64,000 bases of DNA from Nocardia alba NBRC 108234 (GTDB lineage: Bacteria > Actinomycetota > Actinomycetes > Mycobacteriales > Mycobacteriaceae): positions 310,001 to 374,000 of the forward strand of contig NZ_BDAX01000009.1 in the NCBI RefSeq assembly GCF_001612665.1, read 5' to 3'. Below are positions 1 through 8,532 of the stretch, one piece after another; positions within the stretch are counted from its first letter, which is position 1; every line of letters starts with the position of its first letter. Under the pieces are notes generated by a model that did not search any database, was not told where the DNA came from, and saw only the letters and a program-made list of their open reading frames with translations. The position numbers and the translations under genes were made by a program.

Positions 1-1065
1 GGGGCAGCGGTATTCGCCGTAGCTGAACGCGAAGTGCGCGTTGTTGCCCGTCGGCACCGAGCCGCCGTCGGTAAACGATTGGCGCACATGCGGATCGAGG
101 TTGGCGGCGGCCAGACCGAGCAGCAGCATGTCGCCCGCCCGGATCGTCTGATCGGCGAGGCGGGTATCGCGCGCCGCCCACCGCCCAGACAGGATCGAGG
201 TGGGACTCTCTTCCCAGAGCACCTCGCTCATCGCCTCGCCGACGCTGCGCCTGCCGCCGCCGAGCGCGTTGGCGAACCGGTCGTCGGTGAGCATCAACCG
301 CATCGAACTGCCCAACCAGTCGGCGGTGGGCAGATGGCCCGCGGCGGCGATCGCCATCAGGTCCATCATGTATTCCTCGTCGGTGAACGGCTCGGCGTCG
401 GCCAGCATCAGCGACACCAGATCACCACCGGGACGCGCCTTCTTGGCTGCCAGCAATCGCGCCATGTGTTCGGCGAAGCGTGCGTGTCCGGCCTGGGCGT
501 CGGCGCCACCGTCGGCGAGCAGTTTCATCACCAGGGCGAGGTCGGCCGCATCGGTGTCGGGCAGGCCGAGAATGCGGGCCAGCGCCAGTACCGGCAGCAT
601 CACCGCGAATTCGGCCATCAGGTCGGCGCTGCCGCGACCACAGAACCGGTCCACGAGCCGGTCTGCGATTTCCTCACAGGCACGGCGCAATTCGAAGTGG
701 TCGACCGCGTCCAACGCCGACTCCACCATCGCCAGGTGTCTGCGGTGTTCGGCGCCCGCGGTGTAGTAGATCGAGGGCATGGGCCGCCCGACCATCGGCA
801 GCAGCGGCCAGTCGTCGGGCACCTTGCCCCACTGGTTCCACAGCGACACATCGCGCGGGAACAGCAGCGGATCGCTGGTCACCTGGTGCAGTTCGCGATA
901 CCCGATGATCAGCCAGGCCGGGAATCCGCCGGGCAGCTCGGCCCGCACGACCGGACCGTGATCACGGCGCATCCGTCGATAGACCTCGTGCGGTTCGATG
1001 TGGAACTCGGGCCCGCTCAACGGGACCGCGCCGGTGATCGGGCAGGCGCCGGTCGGTGTGCTCAT
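1..1065 (-). CDS. cvnE: Cytochrome P450 of a conservon (CYP157-like), 3' end cut by window edge
   Basis: This is the fifth gene of a conservon operon. The ATG overlaps the GTPase stop codon (TGATG), and 355 codons are present before the window edge. The heme-ligand region FSYGEYRCP is visible, with Cys354 as the last-but-one residue. The K-helix ExxR that all ordinary P450s carry reads EVLW here (Glu281 to Trp284), so the Arg is replaced by Trp. The I-helix reads AAGHLPT rather than AGxxTT. Such K-helix substitutions are known for the CYP157 family found in actinomycete conservons. The substrate is unknown, and a role tied to the GTPase switch upstream is inferred from context. The last 40-60 residues lie outside the window. 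Confidence 0.9.
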   Translation of the reverse strand, partial: MSTPTGACPITGAVPLSGPEFHIEPHEVYRRMRRDHGPVVRAELPGGFPAWLIIGYRELHQVTSDPLLFPRDVSLWNQWGKVPDDWPLLPMVGRPMPSIYYTAGAEHRRHLAMVESALDAVDHFELRRACEEIADRLVDRFCGRGSADLMAEFAVMLPVLALARILGLPDTDAADLALVMKLLADGGADAQAGHARFAEHMARLLAAKKARPGGDLVSLMLADAEPFTDEEYMMDLMAIAAAGHLPTADWLGSSMRLMLTDDRFANALGGGRRSVGEAMSEVLWEESPTSILSGRWAARDTRLADQTIRAGDMLLLGLAAANLDPHVRQSFTDGGSVPTGNNAHFAFSYGEYRCP

Positions 1066-1676
1066 CAAACGGTTCCTCCGTGCGGGACAGCCGAAAACAG
1101 GTGCTCGACCAGGGTGATCAGCACCTGTTTGCTCGATTCGCGCGAGCGCGCGTCACACATCACCAGCGGAACGGCCGGATCGAGATCGAGTGCGTCGCGC
1201 ACGGACTCGGGCGAATGGACATCGCCGAAGTCGTTGCAGGCGACCACGAACGGGGTGCCCTGATGTTCCAGCCGGTCGATCGCGTACCAGGAGTCGGCGA
1301 TCCGGCGCTGGTCGACCAGCACGATCGCGCCGAGCGTGCCGGCGAACAACCGGTCCCACAGAAACCAGAACCGTTGCTGCCCAGGGGCTCCGAACAGATA
1401 CAGCACATGTTCGTCGTCGAGGGTGATGCGACCGAAGTCGAAGGCGACGGTGGTGGTGGACTTTCCCGGCACACCGCTGGTGTCGTCGACATCTGCCCCG
1501 ACATCGGTCATCGTGGCTTCGGTGTCCAGGGGCCGGATCTCGCTCACCGAACGCACCAATGTCGTTTTGCCGACACCGAATCCGCCGATCACCACGATCT
1601 TCAACCCGTGCCTTGCCGTGCTGTGCAGCGGCGCTCGAGCCCGCTCGGGCACGTTCTCAGAGCTTGCGAAGTCCAA
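1065..1676 (-). CDS. cvnD: Conservon small GTPase / ATP-GTP-binding protein (CvnD)
   Basis: A 203-residue Ras/MglA-like switch protein. The P-loop GGFGVGKTT is at residues 31-39, GAPGQ stands where DxxGQ is expected (switch II), and CNDF replaces the usual NKxD base-specificity motif. These are typical of conservon GTPases. The longest frame starts with TTG at 1676, preceded by AGAAGG, and overlaps the DUF742 gene by 20 nt. A GTG at 1652 is a possible alternative start. By analogy to Streptomyces conservons it should cycle between nucleotide states at the membrane with the roadblock protein and sensor upstream; this is inference from order and family. Confidence 0.93.
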   Translation of the reverse strand: MDFASSENVPERARAPLHSTARHGLKIVVIGGFGVGKTTLVRSVSEIRPLDTEATMTDVGADVDDTSGVPGKSTTTVAFDFGRITLDDEHVLYLFGAPGQQRFWFLWDRLFAGTLGAIVLVDQRRIADSWYAIDRLEHQGTPFVVACNDFGDVHSPESVRDALDLDPAVPLVMCDARSRESSKQVLITLVEHLFSAVPHGGTV

Positions 1677-2001
1677 CGAGCACCTTCTCGAGGGTGGAAG
1701 CGTCCAGCGACATCGCCGCCGACAGCGGTGGGCGCACCGTGATCTTGCCTGCGGCGAGCAGGTCCGAGAGCACGACCGTGACCACCCCGACGGGCAGGTG
1801 CAGCTCGGCCGCGATCTCCACCACCGCGGTCGGCGACCGGCAGATATCGAGGACGGCGGCCTGTTCCGACGGCATGCCCGCGGTGGGCGCGGACTCGCTG
1901 ACCACCAGGGTGACCAGGTCGAATTCCTCGGTCACGGGGGCGCGGCCGCCGGTCAGCGTATAGAACCGGTCGGGATCGTCGTCGCGACCTGCCCTGGTCA
2001 C
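1657..2001 (-). CDS. cvnC: DUF742 protein (CvnC)
   Basis: A 114-residue protein of the DUF742 family, which always sits between a roadblock protein and a GTPase in conservons. The N-terminal part carries a short conserved strand region (RFYTLTGGR). The C-terminal two thirds is predicted to be a small winged helix (LPVGVVTVVLSDLLAAGKI). The GTG start overlaps the roadblock stop (GTGA). The biochemical role is not established; an adaptor or DNA-binding function is inferred only from the fold. Confidence 0.93.
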   Translation of the reverse strand: MTRAGRDDDPDRFYTLTGGRAPVTEEFDLVTLVVSESAPTAGMPSEQAAVLDICRSPTAVVEIAAELHLPVGVVTVVLSDLLAAGKITVRPPLSAAMSLDASTLEKVLVGLRKL

Positions 2002-2408
2002 TCGATCGCTCCGCGTCTGGGCTGGGCAGCCATATGCTCGCCGAGCTGTTCGACCAGCTCGTGCATCGTGTGGCCGACCAGACCGGCGTCGGCGTCCTCG
2101 GCGGCGACCACCGCAAGGTGCGCGCCGCGCCCCGCCTCGACCACGAACAGAATGCCGCCGTAGAACTCGGTCATCGACTGGCGAACTCCGCCACGCCCGT
2201 CACCGAACTCGACGGAAGCCCCGTGCGCCAGGCTCTGGAATCCGGCGGCGATGGCGGCCAGCTGATCGGCGCGGTCCACATCGAGTTCCGGTGTGTGGCA
2301 AATCTTGAGTCCGTCACCGGACAGCAGCAGGGCGTGCCTGGCGCGCGGGGTGCGGGCGAGCAGTTTCTCGAGCAGCCAGGCGAGGTTCGTGGTGGCAGTG
2401 GTGGTCAT
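1998..2408 (-). CDS. cvnB: Roadblock/LC7 domain protein (CvnB)
   Basis: A 136-residue single-domain roadblock/LC7 protein. This family binds small GTPases and acts as a GTPase-activating or dimerising partner, as MglB does for MglA. Recognisable features are the N-terminal helix LAWLLEKLLARTP, the strand HALLLSGDGLKI and the closing helix ahead of QLGEHMAAQPRRG. The ATG overlaps the sensor stop (ATGA) and its own stop overlaps the DUF742 start. It probably partners the GTPase two genes downstream. Confidence 0.95.
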   Translation of the reverse strand: MTTTATTNLAWLLEKLLARTPRARHALLLSGDGLKICHTPELDVDRADQLAAIAAGFQSLAHGASVEFGDGRGGVRQSMTEFYGGILFVVEAGRGAHLAVVAAEDADAGLVGHTMHELVEQLGEHMAAQPRRGAIE

Positions 2409-3826
2409 CGGTCCTCCATGGGGTCGGGAGCCGCGACGCCGCTACCCGATTCGTGACGTGGGATGGTGCGGCCCGGCGCGGAGCGCTGAAAAGCACCGAG
2501 GGCGGTGGGCTTGGCCGGTGGCGCGGCGGCGGCGGGTTCGGCGGTGAGTCCGCCGGGGTGGACCTGGGCCAGGGTGTCGCCCCTGCGCCGCTTCGGCAGC
2601 GTGGGCGAGCTCGCGACCGCGTCGTCGTTCCCCGGTCGTGCGTGCTGGCCGGCGGACTCGCTGAAATCCATGGTGCCGGTGTCGGTTCTGCGCGGAATCG
2701 GGCTGTCGAACTGACTCAGCGTGGCGGGTTCGGCGAAGCGCGGCGCCGCCACGGCAGGGCGACCGCGGCGTTCGGCACGTGCGGTGAGCTCGCGCGGGAT
2801 GACGACGACGACCGCGGTGCCACCGATCGCCGACGGCCGATACGACACGGTGAGTTCGTGTTTGCGCGCCAGATGTCCCACCACCGCGAGCCCGAGCCGG
2901 GTACCCGACAGCGAGGCAAGGTCGACACCCTTGCCCTGATGATCACGTCCGGAAACGGCGGCTTCGGCGCGACGCAGCGCGGAATCGCTCATGATCAGAC
3001 CGCTGTCCTCGATCGTGATCACCACGCCCGCGGGTACTTCCGCGGCGTAGACGTGCACCTCGGTGGTGGGCGGGGAGAAGTTGCAGGCGTTGTCGAGGAG
3101 TTCGGCCAGTGTGTGCATCACGCCTTCGGCGGCGTGCCCGGCGATGCCGACCTCGGCGATCGCGCGCAGTCGTACGCGCTGATAGCCCGCGACACGGCCC
3201 ATCGCGCCGCGCAGAATCGATTCCATCGCAATCGGTTTCGCCCAGCGGCGGCCGGTGCGCGCGCCGGACAGGACCGCGATGCTGTCGGCCAGGCGTCCCG
3301 CCTGAGCGGTGCGGTGGTCGATGTGGAGCAGGTCGGTGAGCACGCGCGGGTCGGCGTGGCGGTGTTCCATCTCCCGCAGTTCGGCCAGCATCGAGGTGGT
3401 CATCGCCTGGATGCGGCCGGCCGCGCCGGCGAAGGCGGCCAGTGCCGCCGAACCCCGGCGAGAGTTGTCCTGGGCTTCCCACGCGTACGCGGCGGCGTGT
3501 TCGTCGGCCTGGGTCAGGCGCGCGCTCGCCTCGGCCACGGTGGCGGCCAGTTGCTGTTCGGCCTGCTCGGCGGCGGCCAGACTCACGCGGGCCTGCTTTC
3601 GCTGACTCAGCGCGAACCACACTGCGGGGCAGCCGATCAGCGCTGCGGCGACCGCTGCGGCGAGCACCGGGATGCCGATGGTCTGCGGCGTGAACACCGC
3701 GGTCACGACCGCGATCGCCACCACCGCCAGGCCCGCACCGAGCACTACCGATCCGGCGCCGTCACCGGCTGCCTTCGGCGCGGCTACTACTGTCTGCGCC
3801 GTCGGCACTACGTCCGCAGTACTCAC
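2405..3826 (-). CDS. cvnA: Conservon membrane sensor with histidine-kinase-like ATPase domain (CvnA)
   Basis: First gene of the operon. I choose the GTG at 3826 because it lies just behind GCAGGGGG. The open frame runs to 3922, but the extra 32 residues have no ribosome-binding site. Two hydrophobic segments near residues 22-43 and 48-65 anchor the protein. A coiled-coil-like stretch follows, then a GHKL ATPase domain with its N-box (ELLDNACNF, about residue 255) and G-boxes. No typical DHp phospho-acceptor His is evident. The C-terminal ~110 residues are low-complexity Pro/Ala/Arg-rich. It is the presumed receptor of the conservon; the ligand is unknown. Confidence 0.92.
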   Translation of the reverse strand: MSTADVVPTAQTVVAAPKAAGDGAGSVVLGAGLAVVAIAVVTAVFTPQTIGIPVLAAAVAAALIGCPAVWFALSQRKQARVSLAAAEQAEQQLAATVAEASARLTQADEHAAAYAWEAQDNSRRGSAALAAFAGAAGRIQAMTTSMLAELREMEHRHADPRVLTDLLHIDHRTAQAGRLADSIAVLSGARTGRRWAKPIAMESILRGAMGRVAGYQRVRLRAIAEVGIAGHAAEGVMHTLAELLDNACNFSPPTTEVHVYAAEVPAGVVITIEDSGLIMSDSALRRAEAAVSGRDHQGKGVDLASLSGTRLGLAVVGHLARKHELTVSYRPSAIGGTAVVVVIPRELTARAERRGRPAVAAPRFAEPATLSQFDSPIPRRTDTGTMDFSESAGQHARPGNDDAVASSPTLPKRRRGDTLAQVHPGGLTAEPAAAAPPAKPTALGAFQRSAPGRTIPRHESGSGVAAPDPMEDR

Positions 3827-4000
3827 AGGCCCCCTGCCTTCAGTGGTCGACCAAACACGCAGCAAGGCAGCCTGTTCCGAAATTCGGAGTCGAGCATATC
3901 GAGCCCCCGCCCTACCTGCCACTCGACCGAGCAGGATTCACCGACCGTTCGGGTACGGGTCAGTGTTCGACCTGGTCACGACAGGTGCGCGAACCCGCGA

Positions 4001-5224
4001 TCAGGTGGCGAGAGCCGGTGCGATGACCGCTGCCATCGCTCGATAGCCGAAATCATTGGGATGCAGGTGATCACCGCTGTCGAACGCGGCGGCCAGACGA
4101 CTGCGGTCACCGGGTGTGGCCAACGCCTGTTCGAGGTCGACCATCGTGTCGAAGGCGCCCGCGTGTCGAATCCAAGTGTTCACCTCGGTGCGCAATCGCT
4201 CCCGCTCGGGCGAGAAGTACGCGGAACCGGCGAACGGCAGGATGGTCGCGCCGACGATGCGCACACCCGCCGCGCGCGCCTGTGCGATCAGCGCTTCGAA
4301 CCCGGTGATGAGCTGGCCGGTCGACACCGGCGGGAAGACGACCCCGTCCGGGCCCGCGCTGCCCGACAGGCCGATGTCGTTGATCCCGATCAGGACGACG
4401 ACGGTACCGACGCCGGGTTGGTCGAGGACGTCGCGGCGAAACCGGGCCAGCGCACTGTCGCCGAGCACTGTCGAGTCGGTGAGCAGCCTGTTGCCGCTGA
4501 TGCCCGCGTTGACCACCGGGCCTCGGTAGCCCACCCGCGCGAGTTGGTCGGGGTAGCGCAGGTCGGCGTCGAGCGTGGAGCGGTAGCCGTCGGTGATCGA
4601 GTCACCGAAGGCCACGGTGACATCGCCCGTGCTCGACCGCAGTGTCTCGATGGACGCCACGTAGTACCAGGACTGCGAGGTTTCGGTGAACGGTGCCGCC
4701 GACGGGTCGGCGGCGTGGTCGCCCTGCGCGCGGTAGCTGGTGGCCAGCGACTGCCCGTGCTGGGTCGCGGGGCCGGTGGGCCGGTCGAAGTAGAGCGTGA
4801 CCGCGACCGAGGCCCCCACGGTGCGCACCGCGTCGCTGATCACTTCGGCCCCCGGCGCGATCTCGAAGCTGGACTGCCCGCCGACGCGCAGCCCCCGCAC
4901 CGATTCGGGAACGACCGTCGCTCCGCCCGCACTGGCGGCCACCGTCGCCCCCGACACCGGCAGCGGATACTCGCCGAACCGATTCGACAACCGAATCCGG
5001 ACCTGCGGCCCCTCCACCGACAGGCGGAACACCTGTCGCACAGTCTGATCGGCGAAACCCATCGCGGACCAGTTCTGATACACCGGATACTGGACGGCGG
5101 TCGTCCAGGCACTCGACCACGAGGTCTCGGTATCGCGCGCACCGAAGGCCACCAGCGCCAGCGCGACCACGGCGGCGATGAGCGCGGCGAGCCACCGTAG
5201 TCGCACCGTCAGCGCCGTGACCAC
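4001..5224 (-). CDS. Secreted SGNH/GDSL-family hydrolase
   Basis: A 407-residue exported esterase/lipase-like protein. The N-terminus has a basic start and a hydrophobic core (residues 8-28) and no lipobox. Residues ~35-190 form a beta-rich N-terminal domain typical of large actinobacterial GDSL lipases. The catalytic block I is FGDSITDG with Ser209, a GIND block III follows, and the C-terminal DHLHPN supplies Asp and His. The start is a GTG. It ends 174 nt upstream of the conservon, on the same strand. The substrate is not readable; lipids or O-acetylated polysaccharides are usual for the family. Confidence 0.9.
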   Translation of the reverse strand: MVTALTVRLRWLAALIAAVVALALVAFGARDTETSWSSAWTTAVQYPVYQNWSAMGFADQTVRQVFRLSVEGPQVRIRLSNRFGEYPLPVSGATVAASAGGATVVPESVRGLRVGGQSSFEIAPGAEVISDAVRTVGASVAVTLYFDRPTGPATQHGQSLATSYRAQGDHAADPSAAPFTETSQSWYYVASIETLRSSTGDVTVAFGDSITDGYRSTLDADLRYPDQLARVGYRGPVVNAGISGNRLLTDSTVLGDSALARFRRDVLDQPGVGTVVVLIGINDIGLSGSAGPDGVVFPPVSTGQLITGFEALIAQARAAGVRIVGATILPFAGSAYFSPERERLRTEVNTWIRHAGAFDTMVDLEQALATPGDRSRLAAAFDSGDHLHPNDFGYRAMAAVIAPALAT

Positions 5225-5529
5225 GGCATACCGAAAGACGTGCGGGCGAGGCGCGATTCGCTGGGCCCGGCGGGCGACCGACCGCTCGCGGCGGCCTCAC
5301 GCGGAGCCCTCACCGCCGTGCGTCGCGAAGAATTCGTCACTGGGTTCCGCTCATCGAGAAGTAACAAGTCGGCCCGGCGGGGCCGTTTCCGGAAGGCAGT
5401 GCGCATCCCCGTTCGAGCTATTCTAGGCGATCACACTGACACCGCGATGGAGCTAACGCCTGCCCCGGCGGCCGATCGACCAGGCATTCCCCGGCCGCGA
5501 AGCCCAGGCCAGCGCACCGACGGCCGATA
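5225..5529. other. Intergenic region between the SGNH hydrolase and the beta-lactamase gene
   Basis: About 305 nt with no convincing gene; the frames crossing it have biased, Arg/Ser-rich shadow translations. It must contain the SGNH promoter (minus strand) and the 3' end of the bla transcript. A short GC hairpin followed by GTTT lies at about 5371-5386 and is only a weak terminator candidate. Confidence 0.5.
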
Positions 5530-6459
5530 TCAGTCGAGCTGGGCTACAGCGACTTCAGTCGCCTCCGCCACGAGGTCGTTGGCGGGTTCGGCATCGCGCT
5601 TCGGTTTGGTGGTGAGCACGGCGAGAACCAGCGGGGCCCGGTTGGGCGGCCAGGCGACGGCGACATCCAGGGCCGAGCCGTAGGCGGGGCTGCCGGTCTT
5701 GTCGCCGACGATCCAGTCCGCGGGCAGACCTGCCTTGATGCGTGTGGCGCCGGTCTTGCTCGCCTTCAGCCACGTGGCGAGCTGGGCGCGTTCGGGTTCC
5801 GGGAGGGCGGTCCCGACGACGAGGGCGCGGTAGTTCGCGACCAGCGCGGCGGCGGTCGTGGTGTCGCGTTCGTCGCCGGGGATCGCGGTGTTGAGCTCGG
5901 GCTCCCAGCGGTCAAGGCGCGACACCGGGTCGCCGAGAGTGCGTAGGAACGCGGTGAATCCCGCTGGGCCGCCGAGCAATCGGAGCAACATGTTGCCCGC
6001 GGTGTTGTCGGACAGGGTGATCGCCGCATCGCACAGCGCGGCGACGGTCATCCCGGTGTCGAGGTGTTTCCCCGTCTCCGACGAGTTCACGACGAGGTCG
6101 GCCGGGGTGTAGCGGATGACCTGATCGAAATAGCCGGTGGACAGCGGATGCGCCTGGAGGAGAGCGCCACACGCCAAGCCCTTGAAGGTCGAGGCCATCG
6201 GGAAGCGTTCGTCCGCCCGGTAGGCCAAGGCCGCCCCGCTGCCTGTGTCGAGCACCGAGAGTCCGAGTCGGGCACCGTATTTCGACTCCAGATCGGCGAA
6301 TGTCGCGGAGGCAGGCGCGGTGGCCGAAGTGCTGGGCGCCGATTCGGCGTCGCCGCTCGAGCAGGCGGTGAACGTCACGGTCGAGATCGCCAGCGCGACA
6401 GCGGCGATCCGGGTGCGCAAGCGGGGCGTCGGGGTGGAGGAAGTCACCGGTGTACGCAA
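5530..6459 (-). CDS. bla: Class A beta-lactamase, lipoprotein
   Basis: A 309-residue serine beta-lactamase with the complete class A set: STFK (Ser90), SDN (150-152), the omega loop RWEPELN with Glu188 as the deacylating general base, and KTG (254-256). The N-terminus has a hydrophobic core and a lipobox ending in TAC, with Cys33 as the predicted lipidated residue, so the enzyme should sit on the outer face of the membrane. The sequence resembles chromosomal Nocardia enzymes such as FAR-1 or AST-1; the exact subtype cannot be assigned by eye. It is divergent from a LysR gene, which suggests inducible control. Confidence 0.95.
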   Translation of the reverse strand: MRTPVTSSTPTPRLRTRIAAVALAISTVTFTACSSGDAESAPSTSATAPASATFADLESKYGARLGLSVLDTGSGAALAYRADERFPMASTFKGLACGALLQAHPLSTGYFDQVIRYTPADLVVNSSETGKHLDTGMTVAALCDAAITLSDNTAGNMLLRLLGGPAGFTAFLRTLGDPVSRLDRWEPELNTAIPGDERDTTTAAALVANYRALVVGTALPEPERAQLATWLKASKTGATRIKAGLPADWIVGDKTGSPAYGSALDVAVAWPPNRAPLVLAVLTTKPKRDAEPANDLVAEATEVAVAQLD

Positions 6460-6615
6460 TCATCGCCGACCGCCTCGGGGCCAATATCGGACAGCGGGCT
6501 GGACGAGTCGCACCTGATATCACCGCAGGTCGGCGGCGGTAAGGTGACAGGGTAGGCCGACCACCACCAGGTCGTCGAAGCGGATCGACCGAGTCGCGGC
6601 GAGCGCGCTGGTTCA

Positions 6616-7491
6616 ATGGCCGATATGGATCTGATCCGCCACCTCCGGTTCTTCGTCTCTGTCGCGGACGAGGGCCATTTCGGGCGGGCAGCAGCGGCAC
6701 TCGACATGACCCAACCTCCCCTGTCGCAGGGGTTGCGCCGCCTCGAACAACACCTCGACGTCGAACTCATCCGCCGCACCAGCCAGGGGGCGCTGCTCAC
6801 CACCGCGGGCAAGCAGCTGCTGCCGCGTGCCCGGCTACTCGTCGACGACGCCGACCGATTGCTCGCCGAATCACAGCGGATCGCGCAGCTGCGCGGCACG
6901 GTGCGGTTCGCCGCGACGAGCGCGCTGCCCGATCGGCTGGTCGCCGCCTGTGTCACCGGCTTGCGCGCCGCGGGCGGCAGCGTGGCGACCACGCTGGCCT
7001 CGACCGTCGATCTCGTCGCCGGGGTGCGTGCCGGCGTCTGCGATGTGGCGGTGATCGAACATCCGGCGCTGGTCGACGGGGTGGAAGCCGGACCGGTGCT
7101 GAAATTGCCGCGCTGGTTGGTGGTGCCTGCCGAGCACCGCACCACCACCGCCGAACGACCGACCTTCCCGATGCTCGCCGGACTGCATTTCGCGCATCCA
7201 CCGCGCGCCGCGAACCCGCCCGCCTTCGACAGCATCGTCGACCTGCTGCGCGAACGTGGACTCGACGCACCGCCGCTGGCGGCTCCCGACGACCGGGCGG
7301 TGCTGGCGGCCGTCGCTGCGGGCACGAGTTTCGGCGTCACCGCCACCTCGCCGACCCCGACGCCCGGGGTGGCGTGGCTCACGCTGGCACCGCAGTCGAT
7401 CGCCGTGCGGGTGAGGGTGATTCGCCGAGTGGACGCGGGTGCGCTCGCCGATGCGCTGGATCGGGTGTTGTACCGCGAGCGACTGCGATGA
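6616..7491 (+). CDS. LysR-family transcriptional regulator, probable regulator of bla
   Basis: A 291-residue LTTR. The N-terminal helix-turn-helix spans residues ~7-65 (HFGRAAAALDMTQPPLSQGL), followed by a periplasmic-binding-like effector domain. It lies between two genes for penicillin-recognising enzymes: bla divergent on its left, and a second serine hydrolase on its right that starts in the ATGA of its own stop. This is the arrangement expected for an AmpR-like regulator controlling both; the ligand is inferred. The 156-nt bla-lysR gap would hold the operator. Confidence 0.92.
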   Translation: MADMDLIRHLRFFVSVADEGHFGRAAAALDMTQPPLSQGLRRLEQHLDVELIRRTSQGALLTTAGKQLLPRARLLVDDADRLLAESQRIAQLRGTVRFAATSALPDRLVAACVTGLRAAGGSVATTLASTVDLVAGVRAGVCDVAVIEHPALVDGVEAGPVLKLPRWLVVPAEHRTTTAERPTFPMLAGLHFAHPPRAANPPAFDSIVDLLRERGLDAPPLAAPDDRAVLAAVAAGTSFGVTATSPTPTPGVAWLTLAPQSIAVRVRVIRRVDAGALADALDRVLYRERLR

Positions 7492-8489
7492 GCGTGTTCG
7501 ACGCGGCGTCGCCCGACCTGCGCGCCGAGGCGAACCGGCTCAGCTCGACCGACGCCGCGCCCCGATCGAGCGTCCCCGGCCATGGCGGTGCCGGCGTCTC
7601 GGAATCGGCGAGCGCGCGGATCCGTGCCGTCTTCGCCGACGCGGGCTGCGTCGGTTGGTTGCACGCCCGCCGCTGCGATGGGTCCGCCGGCGAGGTCTGC
7701 GTCGGCGGGCGTGAGCGGGTGGTGATCGCGTCGGTCTACAAACTGCTGCTGCTGGCGACCTTCTTGCGACAGGTCGACCACGGCCTGATCGACCCCGCGG
7801 GCCGACTCACCATCGACCCCGCCGACTGCACCCCGGGCCCGACCGGCCTTGCGGCACTGCATGATCCGGTCACACTGAGCCGACGCGATCTGGCGACGTC
7901 GATGATGACCGTGTCCGACAACGCCGCCGCCGATGTCCTGCTCGGCGAGGTCGGCCTCGCCGCGGTGGGCGAACTCCTGCGCGAACTCGCGCTGACGGAC
8001 ACCCGCATCGTCGGCGGCACGGCCGACCAGCACCGCAGCCTGGTCCGTGATACCGATACCCACAGCACCGCAGAGGCTTTCGCGGCCCTGGCCGACAACG
8101 ACGAGGCGTGGACCGTGTCCGCCTACGATCCCTCCTACGCCAGCGCGACCACGCCCGAGGAGATGACCCGGTTCCTGTGGCGGCTCTGGTCGGGCGACAT
8201 CGTGTCCACCGCGAGCACCGCGTTCGCCCGCACGGTGATGGGCAAGCAGATCTGGCCGCATCGCGTCGCCGCCGGATTCCCCCATCGCGGCGTGCTCGTC
8301 GCCGGGAAGACCGGCACCATCGGGGTGATCCGCAACGAAGTCGCCGTCATCGAATTCCCCGGCGAAACACCGGTCGCGGTAGCGGTCTTCACCCGTGCCG
8401 CCCGCGCGGATCCGACGCTGCCGGTGGTCGACGCCGCGATCGGCGAGGCGGCCCGGATCGCCGTCACCGAACTGCGTCGCCCGCGCTGA
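7488..8489 (+). CDS. Beta-lactamase-like serine hydrolase (penicillin-binding fold)
   Basis: A 333-residue protein translationally coupled to the LysR gene (ATGA). It carries SVYK (Ser82-Lys85), SDN (143-145) and KTG (274-276), so it has the serine beta-lactamase/transpeptidase fold. The region that should contain the class A omega loop Glu (ExxN) shows no such motif, so efficient beta-lactam hydrolysis is doubtful. No signal peptide is obvious in the first 50 residues, which is odd for an enzyme acting on cell-wall or antibiotic substrates. It may be a beta-lactam sensor, a cytoplasmic esterase or a decayed lactamase. The longer open frame from 7374 lies inside the LysR gene. Confidence 0.9.
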   Translation: MSVFDAASPDLRAEANRLSSTDAAPRSSVPGHGGAGVSESASARIRAVFADAGCVGWLHARRCDGSAGEVCVGGRERVVIASVYKLLLLATFLRQVDHGLIDPAGRLTIDPADCTPGPTGLAALHDPVTLSRRDLATSMMTVSDNAAADVLLGEVGLAAVGELLRELALTDTRIVGGTADQHRSLVRDTDTHSTAEAFAALADNDEAWTVSAYDPSYASATTPEEMTRFLWRLWSGDIVSTASTAFARTVMGKQIWPHRVAAGFPHRGVLVAGKTGTIGVIRNEVAVIEFPGETPVAVAVFTRAARADPTLPVVDAAIGEAARIAVTELRRPR

Positions 8490-8515
8490 GGTCACGACCA
8501 CCCGGCGACCATGGC

Positions 8516-8532
8516 TAGCATCGTCGTTTGTG
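8516..8532 (+). promoter_or_regulatory. Possible -10 element giving a leaderless emb transcript
   Basis: TAGCAT at 8516-8521 fits the TAnnnT -10 pattern. The GTG proposed as the Emb start follows after 8 nt, so transcription would begin almost at the start codon. No ribosome-binding site precedes this GTG, which also points to a leaderless start. Confidence 0.4.

Noticed and set aside
2453..5200. 915-codon open frame on the plus strand opposite the conservon sensor and SGNH hydrolase
   Set aside because: It is the antisense shadow of two well-supported minus-strand genes; its translation is Arg/Gly/His-rich without domains.
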